Origin: an uncultured Dechloromonas sp.
GTDB taxonomy: Bacteria > Pseudomonadota > Gammaproteobacteria > Burkholderiales > Rhodocyclaceae
Length of the DNA stretch: 64,000 nucleotides
NCBI RefSeq assembly: GCF_945957265.1
Contig: NZ_CAMFKO010000011.1
Coordinates: 41,406-105,405, forward strand
Reading direction: 5' to 3'
The notes beneath the pieces are model-generated. The model was given only the letters and a program-made list of their open reading frames with translations, was not told the origin of the DNA and made no database searches. Of this stretch, positions 1 through 11,028 are shown piece by piece (the first letter of the stretch is position 1; each line of letters starts with the position of its first letter). The translations under genes were made by a program, and so were the position numbers.

Positions 1-199
1 CATCGGCCCCGGCGATGTTTTCGGCGGCATGGCCGACCATCACCTTGACGCCCTCGCCCTCCAGGCGGCGGGTCGTCGCGCTGGCCGCGATATCCGAACC
101 GCTGACCATGAAGTCGAGGTGGGCCAGCACTTCGGCGATACCGCTCATGCCCGAGCCGCCGACGCCGACGAAATGGATGTTCTTGACCTTGTGTTTCAT
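1..199 (-). CDS. murC: UDP-N-acetylmuramate--L-alanine ligase MurC, N-terminal part (cut by window edge)
   Basis: The first 66 residues are visible, beginning [20 protein letters not shown], the Rossmann-type GxGGxGMSG opening that is typical of MurC. The enzyme adds L-Ala to UDP-MurNAc in the cytoplasm. Its ATG overlaps the murG stop codon (ATGA), so it is translationally coupled in the division/cell-wall cluster. The remainder lies beyond the window. Confidence 0.93.
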   Translation of the reverse strand, partial: MKHKVKNIHFVGVGGSGMSGIAEVLAHLDFMVSGSDIAASATTRRLEGEGVKVMVGHAAENIAGAD

Positions 200-1254
200 T
201 TGGCGATATCCGTGCAAAGTTGGGCGACAGCCTCGGTCGCATCGGGCTTGGCCATGCTGCGCGCCTTGTCGGCCATTTCCAGCAACTGGCCCCGGGAATA
301 GTTGCGGATCAGCGCGATCGACTCCGGCGTCAGGTCGGTCTGCGGCAACAGGAAGGCGCCGCCGACGCCGACCAGGAACCTGGCGTTGCCGGTCTGGTGG
401 TCGTCGACCGCATGCGGGAAAGGCACCAGGATGCTGGCCACGCCGGCAGCGGCCAGTTCGGCGATGGTCAGCGCGCCGGCCCGGCAGATCACCAGGTCGG
501 CCCACTCGTAGGCGCCGGCCATGTCCTCGATGAAGGACACGCAGTGCGCCTGGACGCCGACCGCGGCGTAATTGGCCTGCAGGGCTTCGATATGTTTCTC
601 GCCGGCCTGATGGACGATCTGCGGCTGTTCGGCCTCACCGAGCAGGGCCATGCCCTTGGGCACCATCTCGTTCAGCGCCTGGGCACCCAGGCTGCCGCCG
701 ATGACCAGGATGCGCAGGGCGCCGCTGCGCTCGGCGAAACGCTCGGCCGGCGGGGCGATCTTCGCAATGTCCGGGCGCACCGGATTGCCGACCCATTCGC
801 CTTTTTTCAGCACATCGGGGAACCCGGTCACGATGCGGTCGGCAACCCCGGCCAGCACCCGGTTGGCCAGGCCGGCGACCGAATTCTGCTCGTGCAGCAC
901 CAGCGGCACGCCGGTCAGCGCGGCCATCATGCCCCCCGGGAAGGTGATGTAGCCGCCCATGCCGAGCACGACATTCGGCTTGACCTGGCGAATGGCCCGC
1001 AGCCCCTGCCAGAAGCCGCGCAACAGGTTGAGCGGCAGCAGCAGCTTGCGCAGGATGCCCTTGCCGCGCAGCGCCGAGAACTTGACCCACACCATCTCGA
1101 AGCCGTGCTGCGGCACCAGGCGTGCTTCCATGCCCTCCGGGTTGCCAAGCCAGACGACCCGCCAGCCGGCATCGCGCAACTGATGCGCGACAGCCAGGGC
1201 CGGGAAGATATGGCCGCCGGTACCGCCGGCCATGACCAGGATGGTCTTGCTCAT
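196..1254 (-). CDS. murG: MurG, lipid II synthase (N-acetylglucosaminyltransferase)
   Basis: 352 residues, full length for the family. It transfers GlcNAc from UDP-GlcNAc to lipid I on the inner face of the cytoplasmic membrane. The N-terminal glycine loop [10 protein letters not shown] and the C-terminal donor-binding segment with [15 protein letters not shown] are both present. Its ATG overlaps the stop of a duplicated ftsW 3' remnant, which suggests that murG was once coupled directly to ftsW. It overlaps murC by 4 bases. Confidence 0.97.
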   Translation of the reverse strand: MSKTILVMAGGTGGHIFPALAVAHQLRDAGWRVVWLGNPEGMEARLVPQHGFEMVWVKFSALRGKGILRKLLLPLNLLRGFWQGLRAIRQVKPNVVLGMGGYITFPGGMMAALTGVPLVLHEQNSVAGLANRVLAGVADRIVTGFPDVLKKGEWVGNPVRPDIAKIAPPAERFAERSGALRILVIGGSLGAQALNEMVPKGMALLGEAEQPQIVHQAGEKHIEALQANYAAVGVQAHCVSFIEDMAGAYEWADLVICRAGALTIAELAAAGVASILVPFPHAVDDHQTGNARFLVGVGGAFLLPQTDLTPESIALIRNYSRGQLLEMADKARSMAKPDATEAVAQLCTDIAK

Positions 1255-1289
1255 AATTTGCCTCCGCGCATCAATTGGCGATTTTGGCT
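1251..1289 (-). pseudogene. Orphan copy of the ftsW 3' end between ftsW and murG
   Basis: Read on the minus strand in the frame that ends TTATGA, this 39-base stretch encodes [16 protein letters not shown]. The real end of ftsW (1358-1396) encodes [16 protein letters not shown]. The two 39-mers share about 26 of 39 bases but 10 of the last 11 residues, so most differences are synonymous. The remnant's stop codon overlaps the murG ATG, the layout expected of the ancestral ftsW-murG junction. A 17-base inverted repeat (1309-1325, AACTTGC-TGC-GCAAGTT) lies in the 103-base spacer. Confidence 0.7.
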
Positions 1290-1357
1290 ACGGCCGGGCA
1301 CAGCCCTTAACTTGCTGCGCAAGTTAGCCTTCACCGAAACAGGCAGCACAAAAGTGG

Positions 1358-2521
1358 TCATAACTTCCCACCTCTCATCAGCTGCCTGTTTTCCCAATCA
1401 ACGCGAAGCAGGATGGCCAGCGCGATACAGTTGGCCACGACGCCGGAACCGCCGAAGCTCATCAGCGGCAGGGTCAGCCCCTTGGTCGGCAGCAGGCCCA
1501 TGTTCACGCCCATGTTGATGAAGGACTGCACGCCGAACCAGACGCCCATGCCCATGGCGACCAGCGCCGGGTAGAGGCGGTCGAGCTGCACGCACTGGCG
1601 GCCGATGGCGAAGGCGCGCTGGACGAGCACGGCGAACAGGGCGATCACCGCCAGCACGCCGAAGAAGCCCAGTTCCTCGGCGATGACGGCAAGCAGGAAG
1701 TCGGTATGCGCCTCCGGCAGGTAGAACAGCTTCTCGACGCTGGCGCCGAGGCCGACGCCGAACAGTTCGCCGCGGCCGAAGGCGATCAGCGAGTGCGACA
1801 GCTGGTAGCCGCGGCCAAAAGCATCGGCCCACGGGTCCATGAAGCCGAACACCCGGTCGCGCCGGTAGGGCGAGACGATGATCATGATCGTGAAGGCGAT
1901 GAGCAGGCCGACGATGAGCAGCGCGAACAGGCGGGCCTTGAGGCCGCCGAGGAAGAGGATGCCCATGGCGATGGAGATGATCACCACGAAGGCGCCGAAA
2001 TCCGGCTCCTTGAGGAGCAGCATGCCGACCACGGCCATGGCGCCGAACATCGGCAGGAAGGCCTGCTTCAGGTCATGCATGACGTTGATCTTGCGCACCG
2101 TGTAGTCGGCGGCATAGAGCACGGCGAACAGCTTCATCAGCTCGGACGGTTGCAGGTTGGCGAAGCCGAGCGAGATCCAGCGGCGGGCGCCGTTCACGTC
2201 GCGGCCGATGCCGGGGATCAGCACCAGGGCGAGCAGCACGACGCCGGCCATGAACAGGTAGGGCGCGTAGCGCTGCCACAGCTTGAGCGGAATCTGGAAG
2301 GTCACCGCGGCGGCGACCAGGCCGATGCACAGGAAGATGCCCTGGCGGATCAGGTAGTAGGCCGGCTGGTGCCCGGTCGAGCGCCCGCCCTCGGCAATGG
2401 CGATGGAGGCCGAATAGACGAAGACCAGGCCGGTGAACAGCAGCAGCAACACGCTCCACAGCAGGGCGTAATCGAGTTCTGCCACCTGGCGGCGCGGTGC
2501 GTCGAGGGCGCCGATCATCAT
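1358..2521 (-). CDS. ftsW: FtsW, septal peptidoglycan glycosyltransferase (SEDS family)
   Basis: 387 residues starting [13 protein letters not shown] chose this start because it overlaps the murD stop (ATGA) and matches the family N-terminus; the frame stays open upstream but gives no FtsW-like sequence. There are about ten hydrophobic segments, with the SEDS signature [20 protein letters not shown] and [20 protein letters not shown]. It polymerises lipid II at the septum with FtsI. Unlike its neighbours it is not coupled to the next gene: about 100 bases with a duplicated 3' tail separate it from murG. Confidence 0.96.
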   Translation of the reverse strand: MMIGALDAPRRQVAELDYALLWSVLLLLFTGLVFVYSASIAIAEGGRSTGHQPAYYLIRQGIFLCIGLVAAAVTFQIPLKLWQRYAPYLFMAGVVLLALVLIPGIGRDVNGARRWISLGFANLQPSELMKLFAVLYAADYTVRKINVMHDLKQAFLPMFGAMAVVGMLLLKEPDFGAFVVIISIAMGILFLGGLKARLFALLIVGLLIAFTIMIIVSPYRRDRVFGFMDPWADAFGRGYQLSHSLIAFGRGELFGVGLGASVEKLFYLPEAHTDFLLAVIAEELGFFGVLAVIALFAVLVQRAFAIGRQCVQLDRLYPALVAMGMGVWFGVQSFINMGVNMGLLPTKGLTLPLMSFGGSGVVANCIALAILLRVDWENRQLMRGGKL

Positions 2522-3870
2522 GGCTGCAGCCCCTGCACGGCGTCGATGAAGGCCTGCGCCCGATGGGCGTAGTTGCGGTACATGTCGAGGCTGGCGCAGG
2601 CCGGCGACAACAGCACGCAATCGCCGGCCTGGGCGTGACCGGCCAGCCAGCGCACGGCGGCCTCCATGTCGCCCAGGATGCGGGTCGGCACGCCGCTGCC
2701 TTCGAGGGCCATGCCGATGGCGGCGGCATCGCGGCCGATCAGCGCCACGGCGCGGCCGTGCTTTTCCAGCGCCGGCTTGAGCGGCGAGAAGTCCTGCCCC
2801 TTGCCGTCGCCGCCGAGCACGATGGCGACCTTGCGCCCCATGCCTTCGATGGCGGCCAGCGTGGCGCCGACATTGGTGCCCTTGGAATCGTCGACATAGA
2901 GCACGCCGCCGATCTCGGCCACCGTTTCGACGCGGTGCGGCAGGCCCTTGAAGGTCTTGAGCGGGGCGACCAGGCGCTGCGGCGCGACGCCGATCGCCTC
3001 GCACAGCGCCAGGGCGGCCATGGCGTTGGCGGCGTTATGCAGGCCGGACAGCTGCAGGTCGGCGAGTTCGACCAGCCTCTCCTTGCCGCGCCAGATGGCG
3101 CCGTCGGCAAAGCCGTAATCGACGCCGCGCGGCGCCGGGTTCAGGCCGAAGGTGATCATCTTGCGGCCGCAGCGACCGTTGCCCATCGACCAGTCGTCGT
3201 CGCGATTGAGGATCATCGCGCCCTTGCCCTGGAAGACGCGCGACTTGGCGGCGGCGTAGTTGGCCAGGCTGCCGTCGTAGCGGTCGAGGTGATCCTCGGA
3301 CAGGTTGAGCACGGTGGCGGCGGCGGCCTTCAGGTGATGCGTCGTCTCCAACTGGAAGCTGGACAGCTCGACTACCCACACTTCCGGCAACATCCCGGCG
3401 TCCTGCGCATCCATCAGCGCATCGAGCGCCGACGGCGAGATATTGCCGCAGGCGATGGCCGGCACGCCGGCACCGTTGAGCAGGTGGGCGGTCAGCGCCG
3501 TGGTCGTCGTCTTGCCGTTGCTGCCGGTGATGGCGACGATCTGCGAACCCGGCACCTGCTCGCGCACGCCGGCGGCGAACAGTTCGATTTCGGACACCAG
3601 TTTGTCGGCGACGGTGGCGATTTCCGGCGTCGCCTTGGGCACGCCCGGTGACAGGGCGACCAGGTCGGCGTCGGCGAACGGCTGGCTGGCGAACGGCCCG
3701 GCCAGCAGCTCGGCGCCCGGCGCCACCCGCTGCAGGGCCTCGACATTGGGCGGATTGACGCGCGAATCGGCAACGCGGACGAACGCGCCCTGGCGATGCA
3801 GCCACTTGGCCATCGCCAGTCCGGACTCGCCGAGCCCGATCACCAGTACGCGTTTGCCCTTCAGTTCCAT
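2518..3870 (-). CDS. murD: MurD, UDP-N-acetylmuramoyl-L-alanine--D-glutamate ligase
   Basis: 450 residues, the usual length. It adds D-Glu to UDP-MurNAc-L-Ala in the cytoplasm. The N-terminal Rossmann segment ([16 protein letters not shown]), the Mur-ligase ATP loop [16 protein letters not shown] near residue 114, and the C-terminal domain with [15 protein letters not shown] are visible. It sits 4 bases after mraY and overlaps ftsW by 4 bases. Confidence 0.97.
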   Translation of the reverse strand: MELKGKRVLVIGLGESGLAMAKWLHRQGAFVRVADSRVNPPNVEALQRVAPGAELLAGPFASQPFADADLVALSPGVPKATPEIATVADKLVSEIELFAAGVREQVPGSQIVAITGSNGKTTTTALTAHLLNGAGVPAIACGNISPSALDALMDAQDAGMLPEVWVVELSSFQLETTHHLKAAAATVLNLSEDHLDRYDGSLANYAAAKSRVFQGKGAMILNRDDDWSMGNGRCGRKMITFGLNPAPRGVDYGFADGAIWRGKERLVELADLQLSGLHNAANAMAALALCEAIGVAPQRLVAPLKTFKGLPHRVETVAEIGGVLYVDDSKGTNVGATLAAIEGMGRKVAIVLGGDGKGQDFSPLKPALEKHGRAVALIGRDAAAIGMALEGSGVPTRILGDMEAAVRWLAGHAQAGDCVLLSPACASLDMYRNYAHRAQAFIDAVQGLQP

Positions 3871-3874
3871 GTTC

Positions 3875-4978
3875 TCAGCGCAGCTTCAAGGTGGACAGCC
3901 CGATCAGCACGAGCATGATGGTGATGATCCAGAAGCGGACGACGACCTGCGTCTCCTTCCAGCCGGTCTGTTCGAAGTGGTGGTGCAGCGGCGCCATGCG
4001 CAGGATGCGCCGGCCCTCGCCGTACTTCTTCTTGGTGTATTTGAAGTAGCCGACCTGCAGCATCACCGACAGCGTTTCGATGACGAAGACGCCGCCCATG
4101 ATGAGCAGCACGATTTCCTGGCGGACGATCACGGCGACGGTGCCGAGCGCCGCGCCGAGGGCCAGCGCGCCGACGTCGCCCATGAACACTTCGGCCGGGT
4201 AGGCGTTGAACCACAGGAAGCCGAGCCCGGCCCCGGCGATGGCGCCGAGCAGGATGCACAGCTCGCCGGCTCCCGGCACGTAGGGGATCAGCAGGTACTT
4301 GGCGTACACCGCGTGGCCGGTGACGTAGGCGATCAGCGCGAAGGCCGAGGCGATCATCACGGTCGGCATGATGGCCAGTCCGTCGAGGCCGTCGGTCAGG
4401 TTCACCGCGTTGCTGGTGCCGACGATGACGAAGTAGGTCAGCGTGATGAAGCCGATGACGCCGAGCGGGTAGCTGACCGTCTTGATGAAGGGAATGATCA
4501 GCTCGGTTTGCGCCGGCGTCTTCGCCGAGAAGGCGATGAACAGCGCGGCGCCGATGCCGAGCACCGACTGCCAGAAGTACTTCCACTTGGCCGACAGGCC
4601 TTTCGGATCGCGATAGACCACCTTCTTCCAGTCGTCGTACCAGCCGACGATGCCGTAGCCGAGCGTGACGACCAGCACGGTCCATACGTACTTGTTGGTC
4701 AGGTCGCCCCACAACAGGGTGGTGATGGCGATGGCGATGAGGATCAGCACGCCGCCCATGGTCGGCGTGCCCGACTTGACGAGGTGCGTCTGCGGCCCAT
4801 CTGTGCGCACCGCCTGGCCGATCTTCTTGGCGGCCAGCCAGCGGATGACGCGCGGCCCGGCGGCCAGCGAAATGAGCAGCGCGGTCATCGCCGCCAACAC
4901 GGCGCGCAGCGTGATGTAGTTGAAGACGTTGAAAAAGCGGACGTCCTGGGCGAGCCACTGAGCCAAGGCAAGCAGCAT
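3875..4978 (-). CDS. mraY: MraY, phospho-MurNAc-pentapeptide transferase
   Basis: 367 residues and about ten membrane segments. It forms lipid I on undecaprenyl phosphate. The family motifs are present: [32 protein letters not shown] and the active-site MAPLHHHFE. The start is the ATG at 4978 that overlaps the murF stop; the open frame extends far upstream inside murF but that part is not MraY-like. Confidence 0.97.
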   Translation of the reverse strand: MLLALAQWLAQDVRFFNVFNYITLRAVLAAMTALLISLAAGPRVIRWLAAKKIGQAVRTDGPQTHLVKSGTPTMGGVLILIAIAITTLLWGDLTNKYVWTVLVVTLGYGIVGWYDDWKKVVYRDPKGLSAKWKYFWQSVLGIGAALFIAFSAKTPAQTELIIPFIKTVSYPLGVIGFITLTYFVIVGTSNAVNLTDGLDGLAIMPTVMIASAFALIAYVTGHAVYAKYLLIPYVPGAGELCILLGAIAGAGLGFLWFNAYPAEVFMGDVGALALGAALGTVAVIVRQEIVLLIMGGVFVIETLSVMLQVGYFKYTKKKYGEGRRILRMAPLHHHFEQTGWKETQVVVRFWIITIMLVLIGLSTLKLR

Positions 4979-6336
4979 TACGGTTTCTCCTCGGCGGCCA
5001 GTGCGTCGGCCACTCTTTCCATTTTCATGAAGCGCGAGCCCTTGACCAGCACGGTGGTATCCGGACCCAACTCCTTGTCGACGGCGGCGATCAGCTTCTC
5101 GATATTGCAGAAGTGCCGGGCGCCTTCGCCAAAATTGCGTACCGCCAGTTGCGATGCGTCGCCCAGCGCGAACAGGCGGTCGACGCCCTGGCTCTTGGCG
5201 TAGCCGCCGATCTCGTCGTGGTACTGGCCGCTGGCTTCGCCGATCTCGCCCATGTCGCCGAGGACCAGCAGCTTGCGACCGACGGTCGAGGCGAGCACGT
5301 CGATGCCGGCGCGCACCGAATCCGGGTTGGCGTTGTAGGTGTCGTCGAGAATTTCGGCCCCCTGCTTGCCGGCACGACGCTGCAGGCGCCCCTTGACGCC
5401 GGCAAAGGACGCCAGCCCCTCGCCGACCGCGGCGAGCGGGATGCCGGCGGCCAGGCAAGCGGCCGCGGCGGCCACTGCATTGCGTGCGTTGTGGCGCCCG
5501 GGAATGCACAACTTGACCGTCGCCTCGCCTTCCGGCGCATGCAGTTCCAGCTCGGTTTCCAGCCCATGCTGGCGGAGGCTGGCGACCACATCGGCGGCGC
5601 CGTCGATGGCGAAGGTGCGCACCGGATGGCCGCTGGCCATGCCGCGCCAGGCCGACGCATAGGCGTCGTCGGCGTTGATCACCGCGACGCCGCCGGCCGG
5701 CAGCCCGCCGAAGATGGCGCCTTTTTCGCGGGCCACCTCGTCGAGGTCGCCCATGCCTTCCAGGTGAGCGCGCTGGGCATTGGTGACCATGGCCACCGTC
5801 GGCGCACCGATGCGCGCCAGGTAGGCGATCTCGCCGGGATGGTTCATGCCCATCTCGATCACCGCGGCGCGATGCGACGGGCTCAGGCCGAGCAGCGTCA
5901 GCGGCAGGCCGATGTCGTTGTTCAGGTTGCCGCGCGTCGACAGCACGGCGGCGCCGAAAGCGGCCTTGAGAATGGCGGCGATCATTTCCTTGGTCGTCGT
6001 CTTGCCGTTCGAGCCGGTGACGGCGATGACCGGCAGCGTGAACCGGGCGCGCCAGGCGGCCGCCAGATGCCCCAGCGCCAGGCGCGTATCGTCGACGACG
6101 ACGGCCGGCACGCCGGCCGGCAGCTTGCTCTCGTCGGAAACCAGCAGGGCGGCGGCGCCGCCGGCGACGGCCTGGGCCAGGAATTCGTGGGCATCGAAGC
6201 GCTCGCCGGCCAGCGCGACGAACAGCCCGCCCCGGGCAATGGCGCGGGTATCGGTCGATACGCCGTCGACAGCGACATCGGCGCCAACCAGGCGGCCGTG
6301 GACTGCAGTTGTGACTTGCGAGAGCAGCCAGTTCAT
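4978..6336 (-). CDS. murF: MurF, UDP-MurNAc-tripeptide--D-Ala-D-Ala ligase
   Basis: 452 residues starting [14 protein letters not shown]. It adds D-Ala-D-Ala to the tripeptide precursor. The ATP loop [15 protein letters not shown] and the [10 protein letters not shown] segment are present. The start overlaps the murE stop (ATGA), and the end overlaps the mraY start. Confidence 0.97.
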   Translation of the reverse strand: MNWLLSQVTTAVHGRLVGADVAVDGVSTDTRAIARGGLFVALAGERFDAHEFLAQAVAGGAAALLVSDESKLPAGVPAVVVDDTRLALGHLAAAWRARFTLPVIAVTGSNGKTTTKEMIAAILKAAFGAAVLSTRGNLNNDIGLPLTLLGLSPSHRAAVIEMGMNHPGEIAYLARIGAPTVAMVTNAQRAHLEGMGDLDEVAREKGAIFGGLPAGGVAVINADDAYASAWRGMASGHPVRTFAIDGAADVVASLRQHGLETELELHAPEGEATVKLCIPGRHNARNAVAAAAACLAAGIPLAAVGEGLASFAGVKGRLQRRAGKQGAEILDDTYNANPDSVRAGIDVLASTVGRKLLVLGDMGEIGEASGQYHDEIGGYAKSQGVDRLFALGDASQLAVRNFGEGARHFCNIEKLIAAVDKELGPDTTVLVKGSRFMKMERVADALAAEEKP

Positions 6337-7811
6337 GCCGCATCCTCCTGTTTGCTGCGCCGCTGGGCCAACGCCGCCTCGGCCTGTTCGACATCGGAGA
6401 AAGGCAGGCGGACGCCGCCCATGTCCTGGTAAGGTTCGTGGCCCTTGCCGGCGAGGAGGACCACGTCGCGGGCATCGGCTTCGAGAATCGCCCGGCGGAT
6501 GGCCGCGGCGCGGTCGACTTCCATGTCGGCGTGCGCCATGCCGGCCGCGATGTCGTCGAGGATGGCCTGCGGCACCTCGCTGCGCGGATTGTCGCTGGTG
6601 ACCAGCACGCGGTCGGCGAGACGCTCGGCAACCGCGCCCATCTGCGGACGCTTGCCCTTGTCGCGATCGCCGCCGCAGCCGAAGACCACGCACAGGCGGC
6701 CGCCGCGCGCAGCGGCCACGTCGCGCAGCGCGCTCAGCGCGTTGTCCAGCGCATCCGGCGTATGTGCGTAATCGACGGCGACCAGCGGCTCGCCGTTGCC
6801 GCCAACCCGTTCCATCCGCCCCGGCGGCGCCGTGATCTCGGACAGGCGCAAGGCCACGTCGTCGGCCGCCAGGCCGGCGTCGAACAGCACCCCGGCTATC
6901 GCCAGCAGGTTCGAGACGTTGTAACGGCCGACCAGCGCGGTATCGACCATGGCCCGGCCATTCGGCAGCACGAGGTTGAAACGCTGGCCGAAAGGCGTAT
7001 CGACCAGGTCCTCGGCACGCACCACGGCGTGGAAATCGCGACGCGGCTCGCCGATGCAGTAACCCAGAACGCGCATGGCCGACGTTTCGCGCATCAGCTG
7101 CAGGCCGAATTCGTCGTCCAGGTTGACGATGGCCGTGCGCAGGCGCGGCCAATGGAACAGCCTGGCCTTGGCCGCCGCGTAGGCATCCATCGTCCCGTGA
7201 TAGTCGAGGTGATCGCGGGTGATGTTGGTGAATACCGCGACATCGACGCGCGCACCGTTCATGCGCCCTTCCTCGATGCCGATCGAGCTGGCCTCCAGCG
7301 CGCAGGCCGCCGCCTGCTGCTCGCGGAAGCCGGCCAGATAGCGCATCAGGGTCGTCGCTTCCGGCGTCGTGAAGCCGGTTTCGGTCATGGCATCGGGGAA
7401 GCCGGCGCCCAGCGTGCCGATGATCGCGCAGGGCTTGGGATAGACCCGAGCCAGGCACTGGCTGATCGTCGTCTTGCCGTTGGTGCCGGTAATGGCGATC
7501 AGCGACAAGGCTTCGCTGGGATGGCCGTAAACCGTATGGGCCAGGGGGCCGGCCAGGGGACGCAAGGCGTCATGGGTCAGATGCGGAACGCGCCATGCCG
7601 CATCCCAGGCGAAATCGCCGCCCGGCTGCCAGAGCACGGCGACGGCGCCCTTGGCCAGCGCATCGGCGATGTAGCGACGCCCATCGGCGAGATCGCCGGG
7701 GTAGGCCAGGAACAGGTCGCCCGGGCGCACCTGCCGGCTGTCGTCGGCGACACCGCTCGGGAATACGCCCAAGGCTTCGAAGCGGTCGAGAATTTCGCGC
7801 GGCGTGCTCAC
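6333..7811 (-). CDS. murE: MurE, UDP-MurNAc-L-Ala-D-Glu--meso-diaminopimelate ligase
   Basis: 492 residues. The P-loop [15 protein letters not shown] is present. The C-terminal TSDNPRSE contains the DNPR motif that the family uses to recognise meso-diaminopimelate, so the Gram-negative mDAP specificity is expected. It overlaps ftsI and murF by 4 bases each, in tight translational coupling. Confidence 0.97.
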   Translation of the reverse strand: MSTPREILDRFEALGVFPSGVADDSRQVRPGDLFLAYPGDLADGRRYIADALAKGAVAVLWQPGGDFAWDAAWRVPHLTHDALRPLAGPLAHTVYGHPSEALSLIAITGTNGKTTISQCLARVYPKPCAIIGTLGAGFPDAMTETGFTTPEATTLMRYLAGFREQQAAACALEASSIGIEEGRMNGARVDVAVFTNITRDHLDYHGTMDAYAAAKARLFHWPRLRTAIVNLDDEFGLQLMRETSAMRVLGYCIGEPRRDFHAVVRAEDLVDTPFGQRFNLVLPNGRAMVDTALVGRYNVSNLLAIAGVLFDAGLAADDVALRLSEITAPPGRMERVGGNGEPLVAVDYAHTPDALDNALSALRDVAAARGGRLCVVFGCGGDRDKGKRPQMGAVAERLADRVLVTSDNPRSEVPQAILDDIAAGMAHADMEVDRAAAIRRAILEADARDVVLLAGKGHEPYQDMGGVRLPFSDVEQAEAALAQRRSKQEDAA

Positions 7812-9556
7812 AGCTTTCCCTTTCCCTGCTCGGCGGTCGCCACCTGGATCGGCGCATCCGGAGCAACACCCATGGTGCGCAGCGCGCCACCCATGATCTG
7901 GGAAAACGCCGGGCCGGCCACATCGCCGCCGTAGTGGCCGCCGGCGCTCGGCTCGTCGATCATCACGGCGACGACCAGGCGCGGATCGCTGATCGGCGCG
8001 ATGCCGACAAAGGACGCCACGTATTTCCGGGCATAGGCCCCACCCTCGACCTTGTAGGCGGTACCCGTCTTGCCGCCGACGCGATAGCCCGGCACCCGCG
8101 CCTTGGGCGCCGTGCCTTCGGGGCCGGCGGCCATTTCGAGCATGGCGCGCAATTCCTTGACCGTCTGCGGCGAAAAGACACGCACACCCCGGGGCGGCGC
8201 ATCATCGACCTTGAGCAGCGACAAGGGCATCAGTTCGCCGTCGCGGGCGAAGACCGTATAGGCCCGTGCCATCTGGATCAGGCTGACGGCGATGCCATGC
8301 CCGTAGGACATGGTCGCCTGCTCGATCGGACGCCAGTTCTTCCAGGGACGCAGGCGGCCGTTCACTTCGCCCGGGAAGCCGAGATTCGGCGCCTGGCCGA
8401 AGCCGACGCTGTCGAACATGTCCCACATTTCCTTGGGCGAGAAGCCCAGCGCGATCTTGGCGGTGCCCACGTTGGAGGATTTCTGGATGACCTGGGCGAC
8501 GGTCAGCGCGCCGTGCGGGTGCGCGTCGGAAATGGTCGCCGGGCCGATGGTCATCTTGCCTGGCGCACAGTTGATCACCGTATCGAAGCGAACCTTGCCG
8601 CGTTCCAGCGCCAGCGCGGCCGTAAACGGCTTCATCACCGACCCCGGTTCGTAGGTATCGGTGATGGCGCGGTTGCGCAACTGCGCACCGGACAGCCGCT
8701 CCCGATTGTTCGGGTTGTAGGTCGGCCAATTGACCAGCGCCAGCACTTCGCCGTTGCGCGCATCGATGACCACGGCGCCGCCGGCCTTGGCGCTGTGCTT
8801 CTCGACCGCTTCCTTCAGCTGGCTGTAGGCCAGGTACTGGATTTTCGAATCGAGGGCCAGGCGGACATCCTTGCCATCCTGCGGCGGCTTGGTGGCGCCG
8901 ACGTCCTCGACGATATTGCCGCGCCGGTCGCGGATCACCGTGCGGCTGCCGGAACGCCCGAGCAGGCTGTTCTGGAAGGCTAGCTCGACGCCTTCCAGGC
9001 CCTTGTCGTCGACGCCGGTGAAGCCGACGATATGCGCCGTCATGTCGCCGGTCGGGTAGAAACGGCGGTATTCACGCTCCTGGTGGATGCCCGGGAATTT
9101 CAACGCGGCGATGCGCTCGGCCGTTTCCGGGGAAACCTGGCGCTTGATGAAGGTAAAGGTCTTCTCGCTGGCGATCTTGCCATCCAGCTCGCGGACGCCC
9201 ATGTCGAGCAAGCCGGCCAGCTGGCGCTTCTGCTCGCCGTTCATCGTCCGCGCATCGCCGGGGATGGCCCAGATGGTCTTCATCGGGGTGGACACCGCCA
9301 GCATGTCGCCGTTGCGATCGACGATCTTGCCGCGCGAAGCGGAAATCTCGATGTCGCGCAGATAGCGCGAATCGCCCTTCTGCTGCAGGAAGTCGTTGTG
9401 GATCACCTGCAGATAGAAGCCGCGCATCACCAGGGCCAGGAAGGCGCCCATCAGGAGCAGGCCGACCATGCGCGAGCGCCAGCCCTGCAGGGCCAGCTGC
9501 AGCACCGGGCTTTCGGTAAAGCGGTGACCGCGTTGCGGACGACGGCGGACGACCAT
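7808..9556 (-). CDS. ftsI: FtsI (PBP3), septal peptidoglycan transpeptidase
   Basis: 582 residues: a short basic cytoplasmic tail, one membrane anchor (about residues 28-50), a PBP dimerisation domain and the transpeptidase domain. The three penicillin-binding motifs are visible: SVMK (catalytic Ser, in EPGSVMKPF), SSN (in IQKSSNVG) and KTGT (in GGKTGTAYK). It works with FtsW and is coupled to ftsL upstream. Confidence 0.97.
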   Translation of the reverse strand: MVVRRRPQRGHRFTESPVLQLALQGWRSRMVGLLLMGAFLALVMRGFYLQVIHNDFLQQKGDSRYLRDIEISASRGKIVDRNGDMLAVSTPMKTIWAIPGDARTMNGEQKRQLAGLLDMGVRELDGKIASEKTFTFIKRQVSPETAERIAALKFPGIHQEREYRRFYPTGDMTAHIVGFTGVDDKGLEGVELAFQNSLLGRSGSRTVIRDRRGNIVEDVGATKPPQDGKDVRLALDSKIQYLAYSQLKEAVEKHSAKAGGAVVIDARNGEVLALVNWPTYNPNNRERLSGAQLRNRAITDTYEPGSVMKPFTAALALERGKVRFDTVINCAPGKMTIGPATISDAHPHGALTVAQVIQKSSNVGTAKIALGFSPKEMWDMFDSVGFGQAPNLGFPGEVNGRLRPWKNWRPIEQATMSYGHGIAVSLIQMARAYTVFARDGELMPLSLLKVDDAPPRGVRVFSPQTVKELRAMLEMAAGPEGTAPKARVPGYRVGGKTGTAYKVEGGAYARKYVASFVGIAPISDPRLVVAVMIDEPSAGGHYGGDVAGPAFSQIMGGALRTMGVAPDAPIQVATAEQGKGKL

Positions 9557-9840
9557 CAGCGACCGCCCTTTCTGGCCGCCAGCGGCTGCACGACACGCCC
9601 CAGCGCGTCCGGCGCGACCATGAGCAGGCGCTCGCGCGCGATCTTTTCAATACGCGGATGATTCGCCCAGGTCGACATTTCCAGTTGCAGCTGGCCGTAT
9701 TCGATATCCAGCTGGCGCGCCCGCTCCTGCTCCGCCTCCAGCCCCTGGAAGAGCTTGCGCGCGCGATGCTGGGAGGTCACCGCACCCAGCGCGCAAACGA
9801 CGACGATCAGGAGAAGGATCATATTGAAACGCAGCATCAC
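9556..9840 (-). CDS. ftsL: FtsL, cell-division membrane protein
   Basis: 94 residues: one N-terminal membrane helix (about residues 4-22) then a coiled-coil-forming segment rich in Gln/Glu/Leu (residues 28-60). The position between rsmH and ftsI and the size match FtsL, the scaffold of the FtsQLB complex. Sequence conservation in this family is low, so the call rests mainly on position and topology. Confidence 0.92.
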   Translation of the reverse strand: MMLRFNMILLLIVVVCALGAVTSQHRARKLFQGLEAEQERARQLDIEYGQLQLEMSTWANHPRIEKIARERLLMVAPDALGRVVQPLAARKGGR

Positions 9841-10757
9841 AGCTTCTCGGCCACACGCATCACGGCGCTGCGCGCCCGCGGATTGGCCCCGACCTCGGCC
9901 GCAGTCGGCTTGATCGCCTTGCCGACCAGGTGCAGCTTCGGCTTGGGCAACTGATCGACGCGCAGCGGCAGGTTCTTGGGCAAGGTATCCGGGGTCGATT
10001 GGGCGCGCATGAAGTTCTTGACGATGCGGTCTTCGAGCGAATGGAAGGAAATCACGGCCAGACGGCCACCCGGCTTCAGCAAGGCAAGCGCCTGCGGCAG
10101 GGCTACTTCCAGCTGGCGGAGCTCCTGGTTGATATGAATCCGTAGAGCTTGAAAGCTGCGCGTCGCCGGGTCCTGCCCTGGTTCACGGGTGCGCACGGCC
10201 TCGCGTACGAGGGCCGCGAACTGACCTGTTGTGACAATAGGTTGTTCGACCCGAGCAGCCACAACCTTCTTTGCAATCTGGAAAGCAAACCGTTCTTCGC
10301 CATAGTTTCTAATGACCTCCGTTATGTCTCTCACCTCGGCCCGCGCCAGCCACTCGGCCGCCGTCTCGCCCTGCGTCGTATCCATACGCATGTCGAGCGG
10401 CGCGTCGTAGCGGAAGCTGAAGCCGCGTTCCCCGTCGTCAATTTGCGGCGACGACACCCCCACATCAAACAAAATCCCATCGACACCGGAAATCCCGGCC
10501 TCCTGCGCGGCCTCGGCCAATTCGCCGAAAGCGCGATGCACCAGCCGAAACCGGGAATCGCCAATCGCCTCGCCCGCGGCAATCGCCTGCGGGTCGCGGT
10601 CGAGCGCCACCAGGCGCCCCTGCTCGTTCAAACAGGAAAGAATGCGACGGCTATGACCGCCGCGGCCGAACGTGGCGTCGACGTAAACGCCGTCAGCCTT
10701 GATCGCCAGGGACTCTACCGCCTCATCGAGCAGCACCGTGACGTGGGCGCTGCTCAT
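9837..10757 (-). CDS. rsmH: RsmH (MraW), 16S rRNA C1402 N4-methyltransferase
   Basis: 306 residues beginning [17 protein letters not shown]. The SAM-binding segment [14 protein letters not shown] and the C-terminal [20 protein letters not shown] are family hallmarks. It overlaps ftsL by 4 bases. It is separated from mraZ by 271 bases that hold a fold-back sequence, although the two genes are usually nearly adjacent. Confidence 0.97.
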   Translation of the reverse strand: MSSAHVTVLLDEAVESLAIKADGVYVDATFGRGGHSRRILSCLNEQGRLVALDRDPQAIAAGEAIGDSRFRLVHRAFGELAEAAQEAGISGVDGILFDVGVSSPQIDDGERGFSFRYDAPLDMRMDTTQGETAAEWLARAEVRDITEVIRNYGEERFAFQIAKKVVAARVEQPIVTTGQFAALVREAVRTREPGQDPATRSFQALRIHINQELRQLEVALPQALALLKPGGRLAVISFHSLEDRIVKNFMRAQSTPDTLPKNLPLRVDQLPKPKLHLVGKAIKPTAAEVGANPRARSAVMRVAEKL

Positions 10758-11026
10758 GGGGTCTGCCCTCGCCCGGATCGCGGTTCGCGTTGTGCCGGCA
10801 GGCAGATGGGCGCGAGGCGCAGGGCGCCGGCCCGGGCCACTCCCAGGCCCACGCGTGCAACGACGCGAACGCGGCCAGCCGGGACAACCCGGAGGGCAGG
10901 GGTCTGGCGGGGCTCACCGCTGCGTTGCCGGCCGTTTGTGCAGATGACTGCACGGCACGACCGGCGCCTGGCGTTGCATCCCCGCCAGACCCCTGCGCAA
11001 CCGTGAGCCGGGCGAGGGCAGACCCC
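10758..11026 (-). repeat. Fold-back (MITE-like) sequence between mraZ and rsmH
   Basis: The gap between the mraZ stop and the rsmH start is bounded by a perfect 19-base inverted repeat, GGGGTCTGCCCTCGCCCGG at 10758-10776 and its complement at 11008-11026. Inside is a second perfect 17-base inverted repeat, 10896-10912 with 10980-10996 (GCAGGGGTCTGGCGGGG). The outer and inner repeats share a GGGGTCTG core. No convincing target-site duplication and no open frame is seen. Confidence 0.6.
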
Positions 11027-11028
11027 TA

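Noticed and set aside
5113..6432. 439-codon plus-strand frame opposite murF, and similar long antisense frames across the mur and ftsI genes
   Set aside because: Mirror frames of highly biased GC-rich genes; no family resemblance and no ribosome sites.
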